This document shows, piece after piece, positions 36,871 through 50,200 of a stretch of DNA of 64,000 nucleotides. Made by a program: the position numbers and the translations under genes. Location of the stretch: NCBI GenBank assembly GCA_013396635.1, contig WBMW01004881.1:170404-234403 (forward strand), read 5' to 3'. The notes beneath the pieces are model-generated. The model was not told the DNA's origin and ran no database searches. It saw nothing but the letters and a program-made list of their open reading frames with translations. Position 1 is the first letter of the stretch; each line of letters begins with the position of its first letter. This DNA comes from Penelope pileata. Its lineage: Eukaryota > Chordata > Aves > Galliformes > Cracidae.

Positions 36871-38499
36871 GTTAAAGGGCTCTGGGCGGCCCGGTGGGGC
36901 CTTCTGGGGCAGCAAAAGGACTTTTCTATTTGCTCGATGGTTTGAAAGTTTCCTGATGTACTTCTAAAAGCATGTCAAGCCAGAGCCACCTTAGCGTTGC
37001 TCCCAGTGGAGTCTGGGTTATTGGGGCACTTTCTTTTCTGTTATGCTGCAGCTCACAAGATTGCATTCTGTTGCAGAGCTGCAGAGTTTCACGGGTTCTG
37101 TCTGCTGCTGCCGTGCAGGCTTCTCTGACCTCCCTCACAACCCGAGGGTGGCAGCTTCTGCCCGGGCAGAGCGGAGACAGCTGACACGGAAAGAGCCCTC
37201 AGCTTTCTCCTGTGGGGATAAGCCAGGCAGAAGCAGCCACCGCAGCCCCTCTGCACAGCCCTGTGCGCAGCGTAGCAGCACACAGAGCACGTCGGGAGCC
37301 TCCCGCCTCTGTGCAAGTTCTGAGCTACATCCATCAGAGGAGAGTTTTCCCTCTCTTTCTCATTACTTCTGTTAAGGTAATGAGTTGAAGTCTTAACTGG
37401 CATCTGTAGCATGCTTTCACTTCCTGCTTTTCCAGCTTATGGCTCTTCCAACTGCAAAGGAACAGCAAACTGCAAAGGCTTTGGCCGGACCTCAGCTGGG
37501 GACAGGGAGCCCATGACAAGCGCAGCCCTTGCTGCGTCCCACCGGCAGCTGCTCCCTCCTCCAGCACCATGCTCCTTTCTCCCCACAGAGTGTCTTCCCA
37601 CCGAGTAGTTTTGCTTCAGTACTTCTGTGTGAAGGGACAAACTTCTGAATCTGATTTCTTACCATGCTGCTGTTATTTCGTAATGTTTAGTGACAACTGG
37701 AGACCTGACACCAGAAAATTGTTATTTATTTGTATATTTCTTATTAATAAATACTTTGAATGTATTTTTCACCATATATGCTTATGCTGTATGTTCTCTG
37801 ACGCAAGGCAGCGAGTCCAGCTTTGGTTTGTTTGGTCATTCTTGCTCGCTGATTCTCGTGTGCTGACTCAAGATTCCAGCATTGGGTTATTCACCAAGAA
37901 AGGAGGAGGTGAAACCGCGTAGCAGTGGTTTGAAGAGAAATTTAAAAGGCCTCTTACTAGTTCTGTATATGCTGTTCCTCCCAGCTTTAAATAAACTGCC
38001 TGGTTTCCTACATCCTGCCAGCTGTGCAGTGCTCAGCCAGACCCCAGACGGCCCAGTGTTCCTGGAAGGGCATGTGACCAGAGAGTTGGTGCAGAGAGGC
38101 AAGGGGCCCTTTGTATCCATTGCCCTCAGCTGGGCTCTGACAGCGTTGGGGGTGCTCACTCGCTTCAGTGGGCAAAGACTCCCATCTTTCCTGCCGTTGG
38201 GTTTTCTTGGCACATCAGCATCCACATCCCCTGCACACGCTGTAACTGTAACTCCAAGTGGCAGCGCTGCACACAGCTCGTGCCTCTGCATCGCAGCCAG
38301 GGCTGCAGCCGGGGGCGAGGCGGCAGGTGGGAGGGATGCTGGCCTGCAATCATCAATTCTTGAGCTTTACAGGGAAAAAGGTTTGAAATAGAACCGTCCA
38401 ACTGTATAAATGATAACTTTTTTGCAGCTAAATACATTAATTGCATCAGACAAACAGAGATCAATGCCAATTTTTCATCAGATCGGCTTCTGAGAGGTG
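36871..38499. other. Interval between two CpG islands
   Basis: No gene can be supported. Frames such as 37882-38391 are open on both strands and show no family resemblance. Confidence 0.5.
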
Positions 38500-38993
38500 C
38501 AGCTCCTACAGATACCCAAGCAGTCACCCCAGATGACACTGCGCAGAGGAAGAGCGACCACGCAGCCCTCCAGGGCTGCCTCGCCCGGGTCCCTGCCCCT
38601 GTTCCTCAGCCTTCGGCTCATCTCCTCCCCAGAGCGGAGGGGGGGCTGCAGAGGGACGCCACGGGAGCACCACGGCTGCGCTCACCGCAGCTCTGCGCTC
38701 CGCTCCAGCTCACGCGGAGGGAACTCGGGGTGCAGAGATGACGGCAGAGCGCTGCGGCGACCCGTCGGCCGCTGCTGCCCCGCACTCCGCGCTGCCCCGG
38801 AGCACGGCCCTGGGGTTCGTAGGGACCGGTGCGGCCCCGGCACCGCCGCACCTCTGAGCGGTGACTCCGTCCTGGAGCCATCTGCCAAGCCGGGCCCCAG
38901 CCGCGGTGCTCCGTGCCGCTCCGCACGCGCCCGGCGGGAGCGAACCCCACGGCGCCACACGCACTCAGCGCGCCACACCGCCGCGCGACGGAG

Positions 38994-39031
38994 CACGTGC
39001 CACATAAAGCACGTGATACACACAGCACGTG
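38994..39031. promoter_or_regulatory. TMCC1: Three CACGTG E-boxes with exact 16-bp spacing
   Basis: CACGTG occurs at 38994-38999, 39010-39015 and 39026-39031, each preceded by G. This core is bound by USF, MYC/MAX, CLOCK/BMAL1 and MiT/TFE factors. The third copy (GCACGTGAC) is closest to the TFEB-type CLEAR element. Confidence 0.7.
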
Positions 39032-39149
39032 ACACCGCCGTGACTGCGGCGGGGGCCGTGGCTTCTCGCCTCGCTCCGCCTCCAACGGCGGCGTCGCTGC
39101 GCGCTGACGTCGCGCGCCCCGAGGAGCGCTGTGGTGGCGGCGCGCGGGG

Positions 39150-39192
39150 ATGGACCAGCCGCGGCGGCGCGGCGGGGGCGGCTCCGCGGCCG
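39150..39192 (+). other. TMCC1: Candidate first exon end of TMCC1, with an upstream ATG
   Basis: An ATG in a good context (GGGGATGG) opens a 14-codon Arg/Gly-rich frame that runs into the GTGAGT donor. The true transcription start is unknown. The segment may be 5' UTR carrying an upstream ORF or the N-terminus of an alternative isoform. Confidence 0.45.
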
Positions 39193-39281
39193 GTGAGTGA
39201 CCGCCGGTGGGCTGAGGGACGGGGGAGGGCGCGGGGCGGGAGCAGTGCGGGCGTGAGCGACCCCACCGCTGGGCTGCGCGC

Positions 39282-39389
39282 NNNNNNNNNNNNNNNNNNN
39301 NNNNNNNNNNNNNNNNNNNNNNNNNNNNNNNNNNNNNNNNNNNNNNNNNNNNNNNNNNNNNNNNNNNNNNNNNNNNNNNNNNNNNNNNN
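39282..39389. other. Assembly gap (108 N)
   Basis: Unresolved GC-rich sequence just inside the presumed TMCC1 intron 1. Large open frames reported across it are artefacts of the N run. Confidence 0.97.
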
Positions 39390-41038
39390 CGGGGGCCGAG
39401 GGACGCGGTGCCACCTCAGGGCCGCCCCTCGGGGCCAGGCCGTGCTCCACGCCCCCCGGACGCTCGGGCCTCCCGCGGACGCGTTCGTTGTGCGCGGGCT
39501 TCGGGCGGGGGTCGGCCCGGCGCCGGTTCCGCCGGGGGAGCGCAGGGCCCTCGGGCTTTCGCGCCCTGCAGCCGCGTCCCGCCCGCGGGCACCGCGGGGG
39601 CGGCGCTCCCCCCAGCGCACACCGCGCACAACCTGCTGGGTGTTTGGCTCTGCTTTTCCAAGAAGCGCTCTGGTGCGGGCTGAGCTCCCTCAGCGCGGTG
39701 ACCTCGAGCGCCCTGAGCAGCACTGTTCCCGAGCTGCCATCCACTGCCGCGGGGCCTGCACCAGGAGCTGCCCCTGCCGGGCTCTCCGTTAGTAGCTCCC
39801 CTGCGTCCACTCCTCCTGTTCTCCCGCTCACTGTCAGCGGCGGTGGAACTGGAACTGGACGGAGCACTTTGTACAGTGGGAAGCAGTGCTCAGGAGTGGG
39901 TGAGAGCGGTGTCTTCAGGAGAGGTGGCGATAGGTGAATGGAGCGCAGTGCAGAGCCATGGTCAGCACTGCCAGGACATGGCGTGGTGTTGTACTGCAGC
40001 TGCTCGGGGGGAAATGCGTCCTTCTTGCAGAGCAAGGCCTTCATACTTCCAGAAGCATTTTGTCATCATACAAAACTGACTGGCACTTCTGTTTGTAGAT
40101 ACTATTCCTACTAAGGTGTCGGGAGTGCACAGACCTGTGCAGGAGCAGTACTGAGCAGCTGGCGCTGGGCTCTGCCAGACCGTACAAAATGCAGCTCAGA
40201 GCAGTGGTCGCTGCCCTGTGGAGCCCCCACACGCTGAGCTCAGATGAGGCGCGGTCAGGACCACGCTGGCACTGAAAGGTGCAGGCAACACAGGAGCACC
40301 CCGCTGTGCACCTCTTGTCTGTGTTGTGTTGGCTTCCGTCGGCCTCTGCATTGGTCCTCATTTTGGACAACAGCGTAATTCCTTACTCTGTGATTGGTCT
40401 CACCTTAATTTGTTATTGTTTGCAAAATGGTTTATGTAGCTGGGTTGTGGAAATGCTGTTTGTAAAAGTGAACTTGGGTCCTCCATTTTGTTCCTGTAAA
40501 GATATAGTGCTCAGGAGACTAAAAGCAACTTTATAGTTGGGCATTAGATATAAGAGTGGCTGCCAATAAGGCACGCCTAGGAAATTGCTTTATTCTATAG
40601 CAAGCAATGAGAATGAAGAATTCCTAATACATTTTAGTCCCCCTTCTTAATAAATGAAGACTAGAACAACTATTGTAACGGCTTAAGCGTTCCTGCATGG
40701 AAAATATGCAGTGGACATCAAGGCAGCTGTTAAGCTTGGGAGTTTTGTCTGGAAGGAGGTACTGCAGTGTAACATTGTTGCGTGTTCCCTCATGATCAAA
40801 CATGACCTGAGTGCTTAAAGATTTTCCTCCCTGAGTTAATTTACTTGGTGAAAGTACTCAGCATGTAAGATAGCATCAGAAGTGGTCTCTAAAGTGCAGC
40901 GTGTCACAGCTAGCAGAATCCCAGTGTTTCAAGTAAGAGCTGATTCTCCTCTTTAAAGGAGACTGTGAGTCTGTCATGATGTTCTGTTGCTGATCAGATG
41001 TTAATGGTTTTTCTTTCTATGCTTGTTAATTTTGGCAG

Positions 41039-41281
41039 GTCTTTCTCCTCTACAAAGAAGCTTTGTTGCCAAGATTTACTCTGAAAGTGACCTACATTAC
41101 TGAATGCAGCTGTCTGCAAACGTAGAACCCAACAAGTCTTATGTCTCTCCCTCCCTTGACTTTCCTGTTGTGGAATTTATATTTCCAAGTATTTTTAAAA
41201 TTAGATCTTCATTGAAGACATTTGGATTACAACTGTGAGCATATCTATGCAAAGAGACGAGTGAGCCTGAGCAGTTTTGAG
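41039..41281 (+). other. TMCC1: Candidate 5' UTR exon of TMCC1
   Basis: A 243-base block is bounded by a pyrimidine-rich acceptor (TTAATTTTGGCAG) and a strong donor (GAG then GTATGT). If joined to the exon ending at 39192, the upstream ORF continues for 21 codons and stops at TGA 41101-41103. Two other ATGs in the block also reach stops soon, which fits a leader exon. This is a splice-site prediction without transcript support. Confidence 0.4.
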
Positions 41282-44200
41282 GTATGTATGCCTGCTGTAT
41301 CCCATAACAAATGAGCAATCAAAGTATGTTATTGAAATGGGGAATAAATGTATTTGGGGAATGAAACTTCACTAAGTCTGCCCAAGAGTGGCAGGTGACA
41401 AAGCCTTGTACAATGCGCTGTCTGAACAGGGTGCAGCTGGGACCTGGGCTCCCTGCTTGCTGTAGGTAAGCTATGTCTGTTACACACTGGAGGAGGAAGA
41501 AGGGAAGGTGGGAAGATGCAGAAGGAAAAGACCTTCTGAATGTAGGGGCAGATAGCTCCAGGCATACATCTTCTCAGTTCACATAGCTAAAGCTGTGAAT
41601 CATGGTGTAGATCAATGGAATATACGCGTGGACAGTGAGACTGTGCAAGCACCAGCATTCTCCTCTGGCGTTGTAGGGCAGCTGACCTCACTGGAACCTG
41701 CTGCAGGAGTGTTTGAAAGGTGCCTTTCAGAGAAGCACGTTGCTTGGCTTGTATGGCCTGAGACTTCACCGCTCACCCGTTCAGTTCTTAAATGCCACGA
41801 AGCTTTGCAGAGATCTGAGCAAAGTATGAACAGTAAGCAGTCACTGAAATGCACCAGAGGGATGTTGACAGTTTCTCTGGTTAGATAAAGTGTTCAGATG
41901 GAATCATGAGATAACTGCCTTGATCTGGAAGGTATCTCTAACGAAGACTAGAAGTGCAGTGGGGCTGCTTGCCTTCCTACCCACCGTCACAGCACAGTCA
42001 TCTTGTGCTCTGAGTAACTTGCTGAGGAGTCTGTAACATACTGCAGAGTGCTCTGGGATCTGACATACTGCTTGTGCAGCCAGAGTGCAGCAGGGCACAA
42101 TGTGGGAGCAGTCTGCCCGTGATGTATGGCACTTGCTGAGCTGCAGCTTTGCTTCTTGACTGCACAGCTTTGTCCCACCCAGGTAACAGGAGATGGAGAC
42201 GCCGTGCTGTTTAAAACATGCAGAACGTCCACCAGCTTGCTCAGCTGTGTTTTATCATAAGGCTTTTGGCTGTAGTTTCATATTGAGTTCTAAGACTGGA
42301 ATGAGGAGGACAGCTAATTTACGCTACATGAGGTTGGAAGAGGCTAGTGTGCATTGGTGTCATCTACCCTCTTTTCTAAAATACATAGAGGTGGCTCTCT
42401 GTTCTGTGTCATAGTGTTCACACCAGTACTCCTGGGCAATGACAGCCTGTCAGTTCATGGTGAGTTGCAGTGACAGCCAGCCAAACATCTCAGCTTTCCA
42501 GAAGACTGATTATTCATTCATTTTTTCCTTTTGTTTTCCAAAAGGAAAGTAGATACGTGATTGAGTACTGCAGCTTGCTGCATTGCTGTATAGTATGTAT
42601 TCAGCAGACACAGTTCACTTAAGAGCTTTTATCCATGAGCTTGTTTGAGGCTGAGACGCTGACTTGTCATCAGCTGAGTATCTCTGAGCAACTTACCCAC
42701 CTTTGTTTCCTTACCTGTAAGATGAGATTGCTCTACCTTTTGAAAAAGCATTAAATTCTATCAGAAGCATCCGTTTAGTTTTATTTGCAGTAACTGTAGT
42801 TTCATGTTTCAAATCCTTGTGACTAAAAGTGAATGCTGTTGTGCAGAATGGCAGAGAAGTTGAGGATGTCAGTTTTCTTTTGGTGTAAATAAATGGTCAG
42901 AAAGGTGAATTTGTATAGACCGTTGCCCTAAAACTGTCCTAGAAGGTAACTAAAAAGTTTCAAAGTACATTGTAGGGCACTGAGATGTTGAGATGGGTGC
43001 TGGTGTTGTTGGTTCAACTTAGGTGATGGGTCGTGATGAGAATTCTGCAGACACCTACACTTGGATTTTCTTCAGAGAGAAATTTGGCAGATTTCGTTGT
43101 TTCTCAGATCTGCGTGTGCTGGTTGGTCTCCCTCCATAAATTCTTTCTTGCCCTGCTTTTTTTCATTCTGGAGTTGTTGATTGCAATTTTCCTGGAAGTT
43201 AGTTGCCATGACAATTATTCTGTTATCAGATAAACATGTTTTTGTACTCTCTGGGTATGCCAATGTGGAGCAGGAGAACTGTAGGCTTTTGAGGATGGAT
43301 AGTAGCAGACTTGTGGAGGTTCAGTATTGGTCAGTCTCTGCCTGCAGGAGAGAGCTGCACCGCACCTGATGCTGCGTGGACTGAGTGGTGTCACCTGGCC
43401 CCCGGGTGAGGAACAATGGTGGAGTGCATTGCAGTGAGTCTGGGGCTGAGGAACGGTTCCAGATGGAGAAATGAAAAAGGAAGCGACTTCTGTTCAGGGT
43501 CTGTTACAGCCGAACTTACCTGATTTGGGCCAGCAGCGTGACTGACTCGGGAAAGTGAAAGCATTTTGGATGGAAAGCAGCCCCTCTGTGGGCATGGCCA
43601 CTGAGAAGCCTCCTCAGTGCAGGGCTTCACTGAGAGAGCCTCTGGCTTTATCTTCGCTTCCCTGCTGGAGCTGCTGTGCTGCACCTGAGCGCTGCTTGGC
43701 TTCAGCTCCCAAGTGCTGGGCAGCAAGGTGTGCTTCAGCACGGCCATCTGCGCCAGTGCTGGGGTGTGGAAGCTGCAGCTCACTATGAAACCAGGCAAAT
43801 CTCTGCGACCGTGTCCCTGCAGGGAGGGCAGGGCCAGCACAGAGATCTGAAAAGTGAGATATGCCCATGCAGCTGTTTGAGGAGAGCCCAGGTTGGTGTG
43901 GCCCAGTGGATGGCAGTTAACATTGAGCTCTTTGCTATGGAAGAGCATGGAGAAGGTACAAGCCTTCCCTCAGAAGCCTGCTCGGTTTGCAGTGAATGCC
44001 TCCGGCGAGCTCTGCTGCCCGCTCTGCAGGTTGGAGCTGTGCAGCTGCAGGGTGATGCGGCTGCGACGGCTGTAACTGCTCCGCAGCCTCTGTGCTGAGT
44101 GCGCTTTGCTGGCAGGTTCTGAAGGAGCAGCAGCAGTATTCAGCTTTGATTCTGGTTTGACAAAGTCCTTTAAATGCTTCTGGTGTGATTCTGATTTGTG

Positions 44201-47200
44201 GGAGGAAAGCAAACAAACTGCTTTCTGGTTTGGTGTTGGTATAACTCCTTGATGCGTGTCTCAAATTTTCATCTTTAAAAGGATCCTGCTGTAGCTGAGA
44301 CAATCTAAGAAAACATTTTTTTAATAGCAAAATTTGTGTGGAGGTGTCACAGATGGTGCTCCCAGAGTAATGCTTGAAGGCATCCGTTAAGTTTTAGGGC
44401 CAGCTTGGATCCAGCCCTGGTGGCCCAGAAGATTCCCATCTCAGCGTTCAGCTGGCTCCTGCGCTCCACCCATGCCAGAGGGAAGCATACCCTCCAGGTT
44501 CTGCCCTCTGGCATCTGCCACTTGCTGAGACTGGGCCTGTTTCCATGGCATGTTCCAGTAACTGCTGATTCCAGTCCTCCCCAGGTAAAACAGTTTCCCT
44601 CTGCTTGGGTCTGAGTGCTGAGTGTTCTTGAGGTTTACTTGGGGAAACTTACAAATATGAACATAAGCAGAAAATCCAACAAACTCCTGCTTGCAGAACA
44701 GTCAGGTTCATTCTTAGCAGCAACCAAAAAGTATTGAGGAATTGTTCTCAATCTAACTTTTTTTCATGGCTCCCTGTACTCTGGTTACTAAACTAGTTTT
44801 TATTTCTTTGTTTTAGATTGTATTAAAGAGCAGAGCTAGGGGAGTGAGCAGACAGCTAGTAGAATGGAGGGGATGGCTTCCTTCAGTGGAGCTGCCTGTT
44901 GCTGGCTGCTGCTGCTGGGAGCTCGTCCAGCTGGGCCCTGTGCTGCCTTTCCCCCTCAGATGGTTAGAAAAAAAGCTCCAGGTTGCAGGGTGCCTGTGGG
45001 TATTTAGTGAAAAACCATCCCTAGCTGTGGGTGTCTAGGTTGACCAGGAAATACTTCCATTCGTTCTGCTGAAGTATAAGCTGTCAATGAAGTATGCTTT
45101 TTGTCCAGTGTCTTTCTACAGGCCTTTTCAGATGTTTGGTGAAGTAGAAGATGAGGGTGAACTTTCACACCAAGGGAGATGAGCTATCATGCAACAATGT
45201 CAGCCATTTGTCAGGGTTTTTGTGTGTTTGTGGAGGTAAGGGTGAACCTGCTGCAGGCTGCCTGGAGCTCGGGGTGCAGCTTTGTGGGCAGCGAGGTTTG
45301 GCCTGGTCTTCTCTGCTTGTCCGGGGGTGAAACAGTGCCCGTACATAGAGCAGCCCAAGGCACTGGTTGTTGTGAAACTCAGAGGAAGGTCTTTTACTGC
45401 TGTAAATTAGCACTTATTTAAAAAAACAAAACAAAACAAAAAAACTTTCATTTTAGCAAACCTCGGGAGCTGGCTGTGACCCTCTAATGCTGATGCACAT
45501 TTTGTGAGCACAGCTGTTAAGCAAGTGCTGAAGCAGCACGAGTTTCTGTTCTGTGGTCAGGCTGTGTGAAAAGCTGAGGAGTTCAGCATGTGTTTCAACA
45601 AGGGACGGTACTCTGAGCATCTCTAACCCTCCTCAGCTGCTTTGAGGACAGCACTTTTTAGATTGAGAACAGTGCAAGAAATGTTAATGAAGGTATGTTC
45701 AATCTTCTGAGGGTTCTAAGAAATTCATTGATCTCTGAACTGTAGAGAGAAGTCATTAACGTTCAGCTTGGGAAAGGTTTGGTATAACAGAGCAGGCCAG
45801 AGGACAGGCATCTTCAAATGGAAAATGGACACAAATGGAAATTGGGGGGAAACTTTGAAACTGAACCACAACTGCAGAGCCAAACATCATTTTACTGCAC
45901 ATTCAAATGCTTACTGATTCAATCTTGATTTTGCTTAAGTAACCCTCAGGCATTTTATGACTATATGGACAAATTAATCAAGATTTTTAAGTGATGTTTA
46001 ATTATTCTATCCGTGGAAGATCCTGAGTCTTTACCTTCTTGCAGTGAAACATTAGTTACGTCCATGCCAAGAAAGGTGGTTAAAAGTAAATATGGAGCAG
46101 TGATCATTCTTCTGGTATATCAAAACTTGCCCTACAAATGTCTCATGTTAGTTCACAAGGAATAAAATAAACCTCATTGTGCTCGGAATACGCATCACAT
46201 ATTCATGCTTAATGAGCGAAGCAGTAAGGCACAAGTTCCGTGCAGTAACAATTGCATCTCCAGTGAACACTGTCTGCTGTTTCCAGATGCCTGCTCTTGT
46301 GCTGCAGTCATGAATGGTTGCTGCTTTGGGTCCATTTCTTTGCTCCACAGAACTGCAGAAGCTCTTGCCAGACCTCTGGCAGTGTACCAGTGCACATCAG
46401 GGCAGGTGCTCGTGACCCCGCTCGGGTGTGTTCCCGAGGCATGGGTCCTGGTTTGCTGCCCTTTCTGCCTGTTGGGGTACTGCAGGCTCAGTCACAATGT
46501 TCCTTGTCTCAAACTGTGCTTGAGCTACCTGCGATTACAGAAGTGGCTATGAGGATGCAGGATAACAACATATTATGCTTGTTTCCTGTTCCTGTCAGCA
46601 TGTAGCAGCAGGTCCCTGGGAAGGAGTGCAAGTAGGGAGGTACAGGTACGGTAGTTTTCTTCTGTTAGACTCTCCCAGTCTCTGTCAAACATTGGCTGAA
46701 GGTCTCTGAGTGGTGTTTAATAGGTGCATTTGGACATCTGGTTTGTAGCACTGCAGACAGGGACCTGCTCATGCTTAATTGGAGGGAAAAAGTGCCATTT
46801 AAACAAAGCAGCCCCAGATTAAGGCCATTACTGTTAAATTAATAAAGTTTTTAAGAGTTGAACTTAATTAAAAGCTTCCCTAGACCTCTTCACTTGGAAA
46901 AAAAAAAGATCAGGAAGGAAAACTGCTTTCTGAAGGGAAGGGATGAAACTGTCATATCATGAATATGAAAGTTTATAAGTGGCAAAGCACTGTAAGCTGC
47001 CAGTTTGTTAGTCTTGTTAGCCTCTGACCAGAATTTGTCTTGCCTGCTTTGTGTCAAAAGTAGTACTAATGCAAAGAGCTGCCATGTTTTTCAGCTTGCA
47101 AGCAGGCTTTTTTTAATTACAGTGGTATTTAGGTGGAGCAGAGATTTTCCATTGTCTTTCTCAACAGCATGGAGGGAGCTCTCACATGTGAGGTGCATGT

Positions 47201-50200
47201 TGCTGCTTTCGTCTCCAGCTCTGCAGCGGGTAGTTATGGTGCATGGAGTCGAGCAGGCTTGTTAGAGGTCTGGGGTGGAGGTATGCGAGGGTTATCGATA
47301 TTTTGGGTTAGTGGACTTCTTCCCATTTCGGAGTTGAATGGTTTGAGTTAGAAACCGTGACTTTCAACAAAGACTGCTTTTTAGCTCAGCTGATGTTCAG
47401 TGTCAGTGGAAAACTTTGTATACCTGATACCAAAAGAAGCTGAATCAATGGGGAAAGTACTGTGGTTTTGCTGAGCCAAATGAAAACTTTGTTTGATCTG
47501 TCTTCTAATACCAGTACATTGAGTCCATGCTGCTGAAAGATCAGAGAATAAACACTGGTTTTCAGTCACTGGGGGAGTATTTTACCAGTCTGTGCCAGGT
47601 TGGTTTGACTTCCTTCTTTCACGAGTCAATGTAAATGCAACGCTTTCCAGAATTCAGGGATGAAAGCACGTGTTCAAGTCACATGTAATGTGGGTTGGTG
47701 GTAGGTGATATCTTTACAAGCCTGTTATTGTAACATGCATTAACCCTGCCATAACTCCAAGCCTGGAATAAAGCTTTGTTTTTAGAACTAGAGGTGTTAG
47801 ATTTGCCAGCCTTTGTGCTGGCATTGTCACACATGAATCTGCTGGGAGTTAAAATGAGAGGCCATCTCTTTTAGACTAGTCCTTTTGACTAAGTCTCTGT
47901 AATGCCCAAAATAGCTGTAGTGTAACCTTTCATCTTCCCTTGGGAAGTGGGATGAAAATAACTATTTCTATTCTTTGTGGTTCACTTGTTCCTGACATTT
48001 GAGTCAGCTTTGACACATTGAAAGTGGCAGCATCTCCTGGCAGACAGGCAAGGAAAGCATCCTTGAACTTTCTCTACCGCTTTCTCTCCTGAAAAGGTGC
48101 TGCCAAAATGTTTGGCGTGGCCTAGTGATGTGTGTTTCCAGAGTCTGGAAAATCCGATTGAGAAAATGCAGGTAGCAAGTGTGGGTAATAGGAGGATAAC
48201 TGGCCACAGAAAAAATTGAGATGCTTGAAGAAATTAAATCTGTTCCAATAAATGAGTTCTTTGAAGAGAAGGAAGCTATAAGAAGCTGAATTCCTCCTTT
48301 TCACCTTTGCCTGTATGTAATTAATTTGGCATTTGATGGGAGGCTTTCTTTGTAGCTACCCAGTTCCCTGCTGCACTCAGTGTAGGCTCCTGCCTAGGAA
48401 GGAAGTACTTCCACAGGTGGCCTCAGCCACCTTAGTGAAACAGTTGCCTCTGCCACAATGAAACTGGGACCTTCCTGTACTGCTATTCATCCCTGCAACA
48501 GTGAAACTGATTAAAGCAGGTTAAAGCTGTTCGTTTGAATAGTGAACTGTGGCGTGTTTTGACAGATACTAACTACAGCTGCCTCTTAAAGGAAAGGGGT
48601 ACTTAACCAGTGTGTGTTACTGTAGCAGTTTTTTGCTGTCATGATCTGCCTCATTTGGAGCTTTCCCCGTCTCTGAGTTGGGAAGGGAGCAAATTGCGCT
48701 GACTGCAATTTACTCTGTTTTATGTATCTCCCCAAACTTTGTGCCTTAACTCGTCTTCACCCTCTGCTCCTCCTCTGGGCTGTGAGGCTTTTAGCTTCCC
48801 TTCGGTGGCACCCTGAGCCGGGTGTGCCCGCAGCCAGCCTGGTGAACCCAGCCACTGCTGCCTGTCCTGGGACTGCACACCTTTGGGTGGCTGAACTGTC
48901 ATCAATCCCTGCTCCCTGCACAAGCCTTCAAGAACCAGACTGCAGTTACTTGTCGCTTACTGCCCGCTGGAGTGCTGGGAGTTAAGTCATGTTATTACTT
49001 GTGGGGTTTTTAATATGCAAATCCTCACTGTTCACTCATCAGTTGTGATCTCTGGCTTCAAGCGGTGAGTATGTGCAGATATGTTAGGAAAAAATGACTT
49101 TTTGCTATTGGTAGTATTAGCCACTACCTTTCTTTTGTAATCTGGTCTATTTGTTCTTTTTTTCTGTGTCATGAGCTCTCTTCTCTTTGGAAGACTCGCT
49201 ATTTTGAGTATTTTCTTAGTTTTCTTTACTCTTATTCAAAATGCTTTAGGAAGATAGTTTTTCTTTACAAAATGCAGTATTTGAACTGCAGAAAAAGAAT
49301 TACTGTTGATGAGTCCTTACTGAAGCCAATGAAAGATCTGCTTCTCCAGCTGCTCTGGCTATAGCTTCAGATGGAAGTCGTTTGATAAGACCTCTTTGGG
49401 GTAGTTCTGACCTGTTTCTGTGCTACTCCCCTTTTGTTGCAGCCTGTGTGTGTCAGTCTTCCCCCAGACATGTTTTTTCCTGGTCTGGATTAGTTTTCTG
49501 GTTTTGTTTTACATCACAGCCCTGTAAGCAGCTGTCCCTACAGCTAACAGAATGGTGGGATGTCAGTGTGGGGTTGAAAATGGACTGCAGGAGGCAAAAG
49601 AGGGGGTATGTTCTTCGAATTGCTCTTTCTGTCGTACTTGGTGCACTGTGCAGGAGCCGCCTCACAGCCCCCTTGCTCCAGCGTTGGAGATGGTCCCTCC
49701 AGGGAGGCACTGAATTCAGAATGTGCCCTTGACCCGTTTGCAGAACATCCAAACATGATTGTCTTTGTTTGGTTAGTGACAAGCAGAGAGATTTGTAAGA
49801 AGTGCTGCATTTTGGCTATCCTCTCAGTTTGGTTTTGAAGAGTAGATAAGGATGTGGCTTTTCTGGAGGAGGCTGCTAGATCAAGGTGAAGGTGTCAGCA
49901 CTGGCCACAGCCTGGCAAACCCCGTCACTATGAACTGCAGCCTTCTGTAGCTGTTGCCACACTCTGCTCCTGGGCTGGACACAGCGTAAAGTTGCTGGTT
50001 TTCAGTGCATGCTCTTTAAAAGGACAGACTGACTAACGGGCAAGTTTCCTTTTGCATCTAGTAAAGCAGGTGGACTTTATAAGAGTCTTCGTATATGCCC
50101 AGATCCACAAAGATTTTTTTCTTGCAAAATACCTGCAGGCTGCATTTTTTTAGTGTTGTTTTGGGAAAACAGAATACTCAAGTCTTTCTTTAACCTTGAT

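Larger units (their letters stand above)
38500..39860. promoter_or_regulatory. TMCC1: CpG island promoter of TMCC1
   Basis: A strongly CpG-rich island interrupted by a 108-base gap. It contains three CACGTG boxes, a TGACGTCG CRE-like box near 39103 and a strong plus-strand splice donor (GCCG then GTGAGT) at 39193. Assignment to TMCC1 rests on position and direction, since it is the nearest plus-strand CpG island upstream of the TMCC1 coding exon. Confidence 0.65.

Noticed and set aside
38497..40044. Open frames of 431 residues (plus) and 359 residues (minus)
   Set aside because: They run through the 108-base N gap and a CpG island where stop codons are rare. The residues are Arg/Pro/Ala-rich and open on both strands at once.
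43391..43948. Minus-strand open frame of 185 residues in the TMCC1 intron
   Set aside because: No recognisable domain, no promoter or good splice context, and other long frames overlap it on the plus strand.
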